From: Amycolatopsis tolypomycina
GTDB taxonomy: Bacteria > Actinomycetota > Actinomycetes > Mycobacteriales > Pseudonocardiaceae
Length of the DNA: 64,000 nt
Assembly (NCBI RefSeq): GCF_900105945.1
Contig: NZ_FNSO01000002.1
Span: 124,001-188,000, forward strand
Direction: 5' to 3'
Positions 8,243-15,706 of this stretch are shown here, in pieces. Each line of letters starts with the position of its first letter. Within the stretch, counting starts at the first letter, position 1. Under the pieces are notes generated by a model, which worked only from the letters and a program-made list of their open reading frames with translations, was not told the origin of the DNA and did no database searches. The position numbers and the translations under genes were made by a program.

Positions 8243-9700
8243 ATGCCAGAAGAAGCCTCACCGGTGAACATCGGTGATCTGCTGTTGGTGCCGTTCACCG
8301 CAGGGCAGCGGGTACTGGGAATGCAAACGAAGCTGCACCGTTGGGCGGCGGCCGATCCCGGCCGCCGGTTTGATGATCTCTATAACCTCGTGGCCGACCC
8401 CGCATTCCTCGTCACGGCGTGGGAACGGGTGTCGGGGAACACCGGAGCACGCAGCGCGGGTGTCGATCGGCGGACTGTCCGCTCGATCACCGAATCGAAA
8501 CTGGGTGTTGTCGGGTTGTTGGAGGAAATCCGGGCTGATCTGAAGGCTCGGGCGTTCCGTCCGCTCCCGGTCCGGGAACGGCACATTCCCAGAACCGGCG
8601 GGAAGACGCGCCGGCTGGGGATACCGACCGTGACCGATCGGGTCGTTCAAGCCTCGCTGAAGCTGGCCCTGGAACCGATCTTCGAGACCGGGTTCCGGGA
8701 CTCCAGTTATGGTTTCCGGCCCAGGCGCCGGGCCCAGGACGCCGTCGAGGAGATCCGCCACTATGCCCAGCAGGGCTATGAGTGGGTCTTCGAGGGCGAC
8801 ATCGCCGCCTGTTTCAACGAGATCGACCACACCGCCCTGCTCGGGCTGGTGCGGAAACGGATCAAGGACAAGCGGATCCTGGAGCTGATCAAGGCGTTCC
8901 TGCGCGCGGGAATCCTCAGCGAGGACGACGCCGACCGGGACACCCATTCCGGAACCCCTCAGGGCGGCATTCTGTCGCCACTGCTGGCCAACATCACTCT
9001 CTCCGAACTGGACGACTATTTCCACCAGATCTGGGAGAACCACAGGAACTCCTGGACCCGGGCGCGCCATCGCCAACGCGGCGGCGCAACATTCCGGCTG
9101 ACCCGTTATGCCGACGACTTCGTCGTCCTGGTCAACGGAACCCGAGACCACGCGGAGAAACTATGGGATGAGATCGGTGCGATCCTGGACCGGATCGGGC
9201 TTCGGCTCGCCCCGGAAAAGACACAGATCGTGCACATCGACGAGGGATTCGACTTCCTGGGATTCCGCATCCAGCGGCACACTCAATACGGAAGCGACCG
9301 GAAACTGATCTACACCTATCCGTCGAAGAAGTCGATGACTTCCATCAAACGGAAGGTGAAGGCAGCGACCAAGCGGATCACCCATCAGGACGCGGACCGA
9401 CTGTTCCGGCAACTCGGGACGATGACCCGCGGATGGGCCCAGTACTTCCGGCACAGTTCCTCCAGCAAGGCCTACCACCATCTCCAGCACTACCTGTGGT
9501 GGCGGGTCTGGGAATGGCTGAAGAACAAACACCCCCGCACCAGCAGACGGTGGATCATCCGCCGCTACTACAACCGGTGGTGGCCGGAATACAACAGTGT
9601 CGCACTCTGGCAACCCGCCACGATGACCATTCAGCGTTATCGCTACCGGGGCCACCGGATACCGACACCATGGGACAAACCAGGCGTCTCGCCTGCCTGA
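8243..9700 (+). CDS. Group II intron reverse transcriptase/maturase
   Basis: The product is 485 residues from ATG 8243 (TTGAGG just upstream); an in-frame ATG at 8132 would add 37 residues that do not look conserved. Reverse transcriptase blocks are present: RHIPRTGGKTRRLGIPTVTD, YGFRP, a GDI segment ending in FNEIDH, GTPQGGILSPLLANI, and the catalytic YADD at residues 289-292. The maturase domain X follows (RGWAQYFRH and the WWRVWEWLK region). After it I see no Cys-rich HNH endonuclease domain, so the protein is of the En-minus type. It should help its own intron splice and reinsert by reverse splicing, priming cDNA synthesis from host DNA ends. Confidence 0.93.
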   Translation: MPEEASPVNIGDLLLVPFTAGQRVLGMQTKLHRWAAADPGRRFDDLYNLVADPAFLVTAWERVSGNTGARSAGVDRRTVRSITESKLGVVGLLEEIRADLKARAFRPLPVRERHIPRTGGKTRRLGIPTVTDRVVQASLKLALEPIFETGFRDSSYGFRPRRRAQDAVEEIRHYAQQGYEWVFEGDIAACFNEIDHTALLGLVRKRIKDKRILELIKAFLRAGILSEDDADRDTHSGTPQGGILSPLLANITLSELDDYFHQIWENHRNSWTRARHRQRGGATFRLTRYADDFVVLVNGTRDHAEKLWDEIGAILDRIGLRLAPEKTQIVHIDEGFDFLGFRIQRHTQYGSDRKLIYTYPSKKSMTSIKRKVKAATKRITHQDADRLFRQLGTMTRGWAQYFRHSSSSKAYHHLQHYLWWRVWEWLKNKHPRTSRRWIIRRYYNRWWPEYNSVALWQPATMTIQRYRYRGHRIPTPWDKPGVSPA

Positions 9701-9714
9701 CGGCGACTCGTGGA

Positions 9715-9812
9715 GAGCCCGGTACTCGGAAACGGGTACGCCGGGTTCGGGAAAGCGGCAAGGGGAAACGACCCGGCGAAATCCGGACACCACGCCCCCT
9801 GCCGACTCTCAC
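9715..9812 (+). ncRNA. Group II intron domains V and VI
   Basis: Domain V (9715-9748) begins GAGCCCGG and closes with CCGGGTTC around a GGAAAC tip. It has the AGC triad and a two-base bulge opposite, as in catalytic domain V. Domain VI (9749-9812) folds as a stem, pairing GCGGCA (9754-9759 region) with TGCCG (9800-9804 region). Its base pairs GAAAG with CTCTC, leaving A9805 unpaired 8 bases from the 3' end. That is the expected position of the branch-point adenosine. The pairing was worked out by eye. Confidence 0.85.
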
Positions 9813-10010
9813 TGGGCAGACGGCGGCCCCACAAACTTGAACAACCTGATCCTGATATGCGCCCACCACCACCGGCTCCTGCACCGCTCCGGCTGGGAAG
9901 TCCGCATCGCCCCCGACGGCCTCCCCGAATTCCTCCCACCAGCATTCATCGACCGGCGCCGAAAACCGCGGCGCAACAACCTCCACGAACCCCTGCCATT
10001 CGCAGCCTGA
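9813..10010 (+). CDS. DUF222/HNH endonuclease, 3' exon
   Basis: These 65 codons and a stop continue the HNH protein after intron removal. They begin with WADGG, then NLNNLILICAHHHRLLH, which supplies the Asn and the final His cluster of the HNH site. The tail ends in LHEPLPFAA, a typical end for this family. There is no start codon or ribosome site of its own, so it is expressed only through splicing. A hairpin at 10021-10046 ends the transcription unit. The lack of any frameshift or stop suggests that the interruption is recent or that splicing is maintained. Confidence 0.88.
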   Translation, partial: WADGGPTNLNNLILICAHHHRLLHRSGWEVRIAPDGLPEFLPPAFIDRRRKPRRNNLHEPLPFAA

Positions 10011-10020
10011 ACACGGGAAA

Positions 10021-10046
10021 GGCCCGCAGCCACACGGCTACGGGCC
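10021..10046 (+). terminator. Hairpin terminator after the HNH gene
   Basis: GGCCCGCAGCC (10021-10031) pairs with GGCTACGGGCC (10036-10046) with one internal mismatch and an ACAC loop. It starts 11 bases after the stop codon of the 3' exon. It supports reading 6621-10010 as one transcription unit that includes the intron. Confidence 0.7.
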
Positions 10047-10182
10047 CACACCCACGCCCGCCGAACTCAGCGAACCGATCCCGGAAATCTTCACTCAACC
10101 GCCCGAGGCGACAGCCCCCGACTCGCAACAACCTCAGCCCGACCACCAGCCGGCCCCCGCGTCACCGCGACGGCCGGCCGCG

Positions 10183-10770
10183 TCACTCCGCTGCCAGCAA
10201 CTGTTCGAACGGAACGAAATCCGGCTCCTTCGCCACCGCAACCCGCCCCTCGGCCGCCGATGCCAGTTCCGCGCCCGCCTTCTCGATCCGCCGCTGCAAC
10301 GCCCCCGCCGCCTCGCCACTGCCCCAGTCGGACGAAGCCGCGTACACGCCCGTCGCCACTGGAGCCGCCTTCAAGTACCCGAACAGCGGCCGCAACTGGT
10401 AGTCCACCACCAGGGAATGGCGTTCCGTCCCGCCCGTCGCCGCCAGCAGGACCGGCTTGCCCACCAGCGAATCCGTGTCCAGCACGTCGAAGAACGACTT
10501 GAACAGCCCGCTGTACCCGGCCGTGAAGACCGGCGTCACCGCGATCAGCGCGTCCGCGGACACCACCGTCTCGATCGCCGTGCGCAGCTCCGGGCTCGGG
10601 AAGCCCGTCAACAAGTTCTTCGTGATGTCCAACGCGATGTCCCGCAGCTCCACCACGGAAACCTCGACCGGCGCCCCGGCCGCGGCGGCAGTCGCCGCGG
10701 CCAGGCGGTCGGCCAGCAGGCGGGTCGACGATGGCACCGACAGACCCGCCGTCACCACTGCGAGCTTCAT
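10183..10770 (-). CDS. NAD(P)H-dependent FMN reductase paired with an LLM monooxygenase
   Basis: The 195-residue product has a flavodoxin-like fold with an N-terminal GLSVPSSTR loop for FMN phosphate. A VTPVFTAGYSGLFKSFFDVL segment follows, typical of the NADPH-dependent FMN reductase family, CE1759-like subgroup. It overlaps the upstream LLM-class monooxygenase gene by 4 bases (ATGA). Such pairs work as two-component systems in which the reductase supplies FMNH2 to the oxygenase. The shared operon and fixed partner order support that role. The oxidised substrate is unknown. Confidence 0.87.
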   Translation of the reverse strand: MKLAVVTAGLSVPSSTRLLADRLAAATAAAAGAPVEVSVVELRDIALDITKNLLTGFPSPELRTAIETVVSADALIAVTPVFTAGYSGLFKSFFDVLDTDSLVGKPVLLAATGGTERHSLVVDYQLRPLFGYLKAAPVATGVYAASSDWGSGEAAGALQRRIEKAGAELASAAEGRVAVAKEPDFVPFEQLLAAE

Positions 10771-11879
10771 ACCCCAGCCTCCACCGAAGCCGAAGCCGAA
10801 GCCGCCGCCGAAGCTGCCGCCTTGAGAGACTCGTGGGTCGGCGCGTCCGGCACATGAGCCGGCCGCATGGCGTCCAACTCCTTCCGCAGCACCGGAATGA
10901 CCTCCGAGCCGAGCAGGTCGAGCTGCTCCAGGACCGTCTTCAGCGGCAGCCCCGCGTGGTCCATCAGGAACAGCTGGCGCTGGTAGTCACCGAAGTGCTC
11001 ACGGAACGTCAGCGTCTTCTCGATGACCTCCTGCGGGCTGCCCACCGTCAGCGGCGTCTGCGAGGTGAACTCCTCCAGCGACGGCCCGTGCCCGTACACC
11101 GGCGCGTTGTCGAAGTACGGCCGGAACTCGTTCCACGCGTCCTGGGAGCGGGGCCGGATGAACGCCTGCCCGCCGAGGCCGACGATCGCCTGGTCCGCCG
11201 AGCCGTGGCCGTAGTGCTCGAAGCGCTGGCGGTAGAACGCGATCAGCTGCTGGAAGTGGGACGTCGGCCAGAAGATGTGGTTGGCGAAGAAGCCGTCACC
11301 GTAATACGCGGCCTGCTCGGCGATCTCCGGGCTGCGGATGGACCCGTGCCACACGAACGGCGGAACTCCGTCCAGCGGCCGGGGCGTCGACGTGAAGCCC
11401 TGCAGCGGGGTGCGGAACTTGCCTTCCCAGTCCACCACGTCCTCGCGCCACAGCCGCCGCAGCAGCGCGTAGTTCTCGACTGCTAGGGGGATGCCCTGGC
11501 GGATGTCCTGGCCGAACCACGGGTACACCGGGCCCGTGTTGCCGCGGCCCATCATCAGGTCCACGCGGCCGTCGGCGAGGTGCTGCAGCATCGCGAAGTC
11601 CTCGGCGATCTTCACCGGGTCGTTCGTCGTGATCAGCGTCGTCGACGTCGACAGGATCAGCTTGGACGTCTGCGCCGCGATGTAGCCGAGCATCGTCGTC
11701 GGGGACGACGGGACGAACGGCGGGTTGTGGTGCTCGCCCGTCGCGAAGACGTCGAGGCCGACCTCCTCCGCCTTGAGCGCGATGCGGACCATCGCCTTGA
11801 TCCGCTCGTGCTCCGTCGGCTCGGTGCCGTTGGTGGGATCGGTCGTGACGTCGCCCACCGTGAAGATTCCGAACTGCAT
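10767..11879 (-). CDS. LLM-class flavin-dependent monooxygenase (CE1758-like)
   Basis: I use the ATG at 11879, which opens MQFGIFTVGDV, a family-typical N terminus; the preceding 14 in-frame codons look untranslated. The 370-residue protein is a luciferase-like TIM barrel. Its landmarks are FATGEHHNPPF, STSTTLITTNDP, a DLMMGRGNTGPVYPWFG segment and a C-terminal EEFTSQTPLTVGSPQEVIEKT region. It uses reduced FMN, probably from the coupled reductase downstream. The C terminus ends in an alanine-rich tail of low complexity. The reaction is presumably an oxygenation or C-S/C-N bond cleavage; the substrate cannot be inferred. Confidence 0.88.
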   Translation of the reverse strand: MQFGIFTVGDVTTDPTNGTEPTEHERIKAMVRIALKAEEVGLDVFATGEHHNPPFVPSSPTTMLGYIAAQTSKLILSTSTTLITTNDPVKIAEDFAMLQHLADGRVDLMMGRGNTGPVYPWFGQDIRQGIPLAVENYALLRRLWREDVVDWEGKFRTPLQGFTSTPRPLDGVPPFVWHGSIRSPEIAEQAAYYGDGFFANHIFWPTSHFQQLIAFYRQRFEHYGHGSADQAIVGLGGQAFIRPRSQDAWNEFRPYFDNAPVYGHGPSLEEFTSQTPLTVGSPQEVIEKTLTFREHFGDYQRQLFLMDHAGLPLKTVLEQLDLLGSEVIPVLRKELDAMRPAHVPDAPTHESLKAAASAAASASASVEAGV

Positions 11880-11986
11880 GACCTGCTCCCTTCGCGAGCC
11901 CCATCTTACATGCGCGTTCAACTACTTCCAAGCAAGAGATATTCCGGCCGACAAGTGCCTTGGGGGCACCGGCTAAGGTCGGGGAC

Positions 11987-13492
11987 ATGGACGCGGAGCT
12001 CGCTCGGCTGGGTTTGGCAGAACGTTCGGTACGACTACTCGCCGGTCGCGACATCTGGGCCTCGATCACCCCCTTGCTCGCCCCGCGCCGGAACCTCGTG
12101 GCCGCCTTCGGTCACGTCGGGCCCGGCGCGGCGGCCCTGCTGCCCTTGCAACCCGGCGACACGCTGATCACGGACGCGAGCCTGGACACCGTGCTGTCCG
12201 GCGCGACCAGCCCGCACGCGCTGCTGCACTGGGTCAAGGCGGGCGTGATCGTGCACTCGCTGCGGGGGCTGAACGCGAAGCTGGTGATCGCCGAGGACGA
12301 CCCGTCGTTCGTCGTGGTCGGCTCGGCCGACGTCACCGCCGCCGGCCCGCGGCAGCTGTTCGAGGCCGTCACCGTCTCGCACGAGCGGCACACCGTCGAG
12401 GAGGCCCAGGAGGCCTGGCTCGAGTGGTGCGACCTCGCCGGCCCGTCGCTGACCGCCGGCGACCTGGAGCCGCTGCTGGAGCAGTACGGCGCCGGCAAGC
12501 CGGTCACGGCCCGCCCGGCCACGACCCGGCCCGCCCCCGCACCCGCCCGCCCGGTGGTGACCAGCCGCCCGGCGACCCCGGTCCGCCCCGCGGCCGCGAC
12601 GCCGCCGCCATCGCCGGTCCGCCCGGCAGCCCCGACGCCACCACCCTCGCCGGTCCGCCCCGCGAGTCCCGCCGCCGGTTCCCCGGTGCGCCCCGCGAGC
12701 CCCGCCGCCGGTTCCCCGGTGCGCCCGGGTGCGCCGGAGCACACCGGCACCGCGGCCCAGCCCGGCACGGCCCTATCGCCCGCCTCTCCGGCGCAGCCGG
12801 GGGCAGGCACGCCCGGGCCCGCAACGTCCCCCACCGCACCGGCCGGCCCGGCGCAGCCGGGCGCGGGCGTCCCGGCGGCCGCCCAAGCCGGCGAGCCCGG
12901 CGCCGGGGCCCCGGCGGACACTTCCGCAGCGCCCGCCACCACGGAACCGGTTGCGACAGCCGAGCCGGAAGCCCCCGAAGCCACCGACGTGCCCCGCCCG
13001 GCCTGGCCGCGCCCGGCCGAGCTCTACCTGGTCAGCCTCGTCGAAGGCGGCGAACCGTCCGCCGAGGCCGAGTACCGGCTCGAAGAGCTGCAGCGCGAGT
13101 ACACCCACCCCGGCGAAAACGGCGAATCACCGTTCCGGGTCGAGCTGCTCTGGGCCGACGACGGCCAGGGCCAGGACCCGCCGCGCACCCTCCGCGCCGG
13201 CGTGCACGTGATCCCCGTCTACAGCCAGAAGCAGGGCCGTCCCCTCGTCGGCTCCCGGATCGAGGCACCCGGCCTCGTCCTGCAGGCGCACATCGACGAA
13301 TTCGCCTACCCCCGCCGGACGTACTGCTACGTCCTGACCCGGCAGTCGGCCGCCAAACCGGCCTTCGGCGACCTCCGCAAGGCCCTCGCCGCGATCGGCG
13401 AGAAGCCGAACTTCCGGAACAGCTTCCAGGTCCCGCGGAAGATCGAAGCCCTGCTGGGCCTGTGGCCCGACCTGGGCTACGACCCCCGTTAG
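11987..13492 (+). CDS. Proline/alanine-rich protein with degenerate phospholipase D-like N-terminal domain
   Basis: The 501-residue protein starts at ATG 11987. Residues 1-170 resemble a PLD-like nuclease half (LHWVKAGVIVHSLRGLNAKLVI, then VVVGSADVTAAG). The catalytic His-x-Lys is replaced by Asn-Ala-Lys, so activity is doubtful. About 170 residues of Pro/Ala-rich linker follow, with a duplicated PASPAAGSPVR unit. A compact C-terminal domain (from about 335) contains YCYVLTRQSAAKPAFGDLRKAL. I do not recognise that domain. No signal peptide or membrane segment is seen. It lies upstream of the topoisomerase IV pair but is separated from it by a promoter. Its role is unknown. Confidence 0.75.
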   Translation: MDAELARLGLAERSVRLLAGRDIWASITPLLAPRRNLVAAFGHVGPGAAALLPLQPGDTLITDASLDTVLSGATSPHALLHWVKAGVIVHSLRGLNAKLVIAEDDPSFVVVGSADVTAAGPRQLFEAVTVSHERHTVEEAQEAWLEWCDLAGPSLTAGDLEPLLEQYGAGKPVTARPATTRPAPAPARPVVTSRPATPVRPAAATPPPSPVRPAAPTPPPSPVRPASPAAGSPVRPASPAAGSPVRPGAPEHTGTAAQPGTALSPASPAQPGAGTPGPATSPTAPAGPAQPGAGVPAAAQAGEPGAGAPADTSAAPATTEPVATAEPEAPEATDVPRPAWPRPAELYLVSLVEGGEPSAEAEYRLEELQREYTHPGENGESPFRVELLWADDGQGQDPPRTLRAGVHVIPVYSQKQGRPLVGSRIEAPGLVLQAHIDEFAYPRRTYCYVLTRQSAAKPAFGDLRKALAAIGEKPNFRNSFQVPRKIEALLGLWPDLGYDPR

Positions 13493-13533
13493 GGGGCGGC
13501 GCACGCCACTCCGGGAGCGGGAGCGCGCGAAAG

Positions 13534-13556
13534 TTGTCGGGGGTGGCGGATATCCT
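13534..13556 (+). promoter_or_regulatory. Putative DNA-damage (PafBC/RecA-NDp-type) promoter
   Basis: TTGTCGGGG (13534-13542), an 8-base gap and TATCCT (13551-13556) match the mycobacterial LexA-independent damage promoter pattern, TTGTCRGTG-N8-TANNNT. One base differs in the first box. It lies 71 bases upstream of the GTG start of the topoisomerase subunit B gene and points toward it. This would link the second type II topoisomerase to the DNA-damage response. The functional link is inferred from the motif alone. Confidence 0.6.
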
Positions 13557-13626
13557 GCACTACGGTGCAGGCGAGTCCGCACCACCACCAGCACTTTCGC
13601 GAGCCACGATCCGGGAGAACGACCCT

Positions 13627-15678
13627 GTGACTGCCGAGACCTTGTACGGGGCCGACGACCTGACGCATCTCGAGGGTCTCGAAGCCGTCCGCAAACGCCC
13701 CGGGATGTACATCGGCTCCACCGACAGCCGGGGCATCAACCACCTCTTCTCCGAGGTGGTGGACAACTCGACCGACGAGGGTGTCGCGGGCCACGCGACG
13801 AAGATCGTCGTCACCCTGCACGCCGACGGCAGCGTCCAGGTCGACGACGACGGCCGCGGCATCCCCACCGGCACCCACGCCAAGTCCGGTTTGTCCGGCG
13901 TCGAGCTGGTGCTCACGCGGCTGCACGCCGGCGGCAAGTTCGGCGGCTCCGGCTACAAGACCTCCGGCGGTCTCCACGGCGTCGGCGCCTCCGCGGTCAA
14001 CGCGCTGTCCCACCGCTTCGACGTCACGGTGAAGCAGGACGGCAAGGTCCACCAGATGTCGTTCAAGCACGGCGTCCCCGGCACGTTCGACGCGCCCGGG
14101 CCGAAGGCGAAGTTCACCCGCCGCTCCGGGCTGAACGTCGTGGGCAAGATGAAGCGCGGCGAGCGCAGCGGCACCTCCATCCGCTACTGGTACGACGCGC
14201 GCTACTTCGAGTCCGGCGCGGCGCTCGACGTCGAAGGCGTGCGGGCCAAGCTGCGCAACACCGCCTTCCTCGTCCCGGGCGTCACGTACGTGCTGCGCAC
14301 CGCGATCGAAGACACGATCAACGAGGAGACCTTCCACTTCCCGCACGGCCTGGCCGACATGGTCGACTTCCTGGCCCCGTCGGGCGAGAAGCCGGTCTGC
14401 GGCACGCTGCTGATCACCGGCGAAGGCACGTACAAGGAGAACGCGGCCGACGCCGCGGGCGTCATGCAGTCCAATGTGGAGCGCCACGCCGAGGTCGAGG
14501 TGGCGCTGCGCTGGGGCACCGGCTACGAGCGCACGGTCGAGTGCTTCACCAACACGATCCGCAACGTCCACGGCGGCACCCACCGCCGCGGCTTCGACCG
14601 CGCGGTCACCAAGGCGTTGCAGGAGGCCATCTCCAAGACCCGCGGGCTGCTCAAGCCCAAGGAGGACATGCCGACGATCGAGGACGTCCTCGAGGGCATG
14701 ACGGCCGTGATCCACGTCCGGCTGCCGGAGCCGCAGTTCACCTCGCAGACCAAGGACGAGCTGTCCACCGCCGGCATCACCCGGGTCCTGCAGGGCATCG
14801 TCGACAAGCACGTCAAGGCCTGGACCGAGGACCGCAAGACGAAGTCCGAGGCCAAGGTCGTGCTGCAGAAGGTGGTCGACGCCTCCCGCGTCCGGCTCAC
14901 CCAGAAGCAGCAGAAGGACGCCGCCCGGCGCAAGACCGCGCTCGAAGGCGCGGCGATGCCGCCGAAGCTGGTCGACTGCCGCACCACCGGCGTCGCCCGC
15001 AGCGAGCTGTTCCTGGTCGAGGGCGACAGCGCGCTGGGGTCGGCGCGGATGGCGCGCGTCTCGGAGTACCAGGCGCTGCTGCCGCTGCGCGGCAAGATCC
15101 TCAACGTGCAGAAGGCGTCGCTGGGCGACACGCTGAAGAACGCCGAGATCGCGTCGATCGTCCAGGTGCTCGGCGCGGGCACCGGGCGCACGTTCGACCT
15201 GTCGACCATGCGCTACGGCCGGGTCATCCTGATGGCCGACGCGGACGTCGACGGCTCGCACATCCGCACGCTGCTGATCACGCTGTTCGCGAAGTACATG
15301 CGCCCGGTGATCGAAGACGGCCGGCTGTACGCGGCGATGCCGCCGCTGCACAAGCTCGTCACGAAGGGCCGCAACCCGGAGACGCACTTCACGTACACGC
15401 AGCAGGAGATGGAGACGAAGTACGCCGAGCTGGAGCGGGCCGGCAAGAGCATCGTCACCCCGGTGCCGCGGTTCAAGGGTCTCGGCGAGATGGACGCCGA
15501 CGAGCTGTGGGAGACCACGATGAACCCGGCCACCCGCTCGGTCCGCCGCATCACCATGGACGACGTCGAGGCCGCCGAAGGCGCGCTCGAACTGCTGATG
15601 GGCGAGAAGGTCGAGCCCCGGCGCAACTGGCTGGTCGCCTCTTCGGACCGGATCGACCGCGAAGCCATCGACGCTTAA
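13627..15678 (+). CDS. DNA topoisomerase IV-like subunit B (second GyrB/ParE homologue)
   Basis: The 683-residue product is read from GTG 13627 after GGGAG. The GHKL ATPase has VVDNSTDEG (Glu as general base), DDDGRGIP and GGLHGVGASAVNALS. The transducer follows, then a TOPRIM domain with LVEGDSALGSA, PLRGKILNV and DADVDGSHI. Gyrase B usually reads EGDSAGGSA; the Gly-to-Leu change here marks a divergent paralogue. With subunit A, 28 bases downstream, it should form an A2B2 enzyme that passes one duplex through another using ATP. Actinobacterial gyrA/gyrB usually lie near dnaA, so this is probably the second, decatenase-type set. Streptomyces species carry a comparable extra pair. Confidence 0.92.
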   Translation: MTAETLYGADDLTHLEGLEAVRKRPGMYIGSTDSRGINHLFSEVVDNSTDEGVAGHATKIVVTLHADGSVQVDDDGRGIPTGTHAKSGLSGVELVLTRLHAGGKFGGSGYKTSGGLHGVGASAVNALSHRFDVTVKQDGKVHQMSFKHGVPGTFDAPGPKAKFTRRSGLNVVGKMKRGERSGTSIRYWYDARYFESGAALDVEGVRAKLRNTAFLVPGVTYVLRTAIEDTINEETFHFPHGLADMVDFLAPSGEKPVCGTLLITGEGTYKENAADAAGVMQSNVERHAEVEVALRWGTGYERTVECFTNTIRNVHGGTHRRGFDRAVTKALQEAISKTRGLLKPKEDMPTIEDVLEGMTAVIHVRLPEPQFTSQTKDELSTAGITRVLQGIVDKHVKAWTEDRKTKSEAKVVLQKVVDASRVRLTQKQQKDAARRKTALEGAAMPPKLVDCRTTGVARSELFLVEGDSALGSARMARVSEYQALLPLRGKILNVQKASLGDTLKNAEIASIVQVLGAGTGRTFDLSTMRYGRVILMADADVDGSHIRTLLITLFAKYMRPVIEDGRLYAAMPPLHKLVTKGRNPETHFTYTQQEMETKYAELERAGKSIVTPVPRFKGLGEMDADELWETTMNPATRSVRRITMDDVEAAEGALELLMGEKVEPRRNWLVASSDRIDREAIDA

Positions 15679-15706
15679 GTTTTCGTAGCTACCAAGGAGT
15701 TCTGCC

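Larger units (their letters stand above)
7656..9812 (+). mobile_element. Group II intron with encoded maturase, inserted in an HNH gene
   Basis: The element is 2,157 bases long. Its 5' end reads GTGCG (7656-7660) and its 3' end reads AC (9811-9812), matching the GUGYG...AY borders of group II introns. A 34-base domain V (9715-9748) and a domain VI with a bulged A (9805) stand just before the 3' border. The reverse transcriptase sits between the ribozyme's 5' part and domain V, as expected for domain IV. Intron ATGTGG (7883-7888) is complementary to exon CCACAT (7643-7648), a candidate EBS2-IBS2 pair; I could not place EBS1 with confidence. The noncoding stretch 7656-8242 holds domains I-III. 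Exact excision restores the host reading frame. Confidence 0.92.

Noticed and set aside
10010..10183. Additional mobile-element boundary downstream of the HNH gene
   Set aside because: I see no terminal inverted repeats or target-site duplication, only the terminator hairpin.
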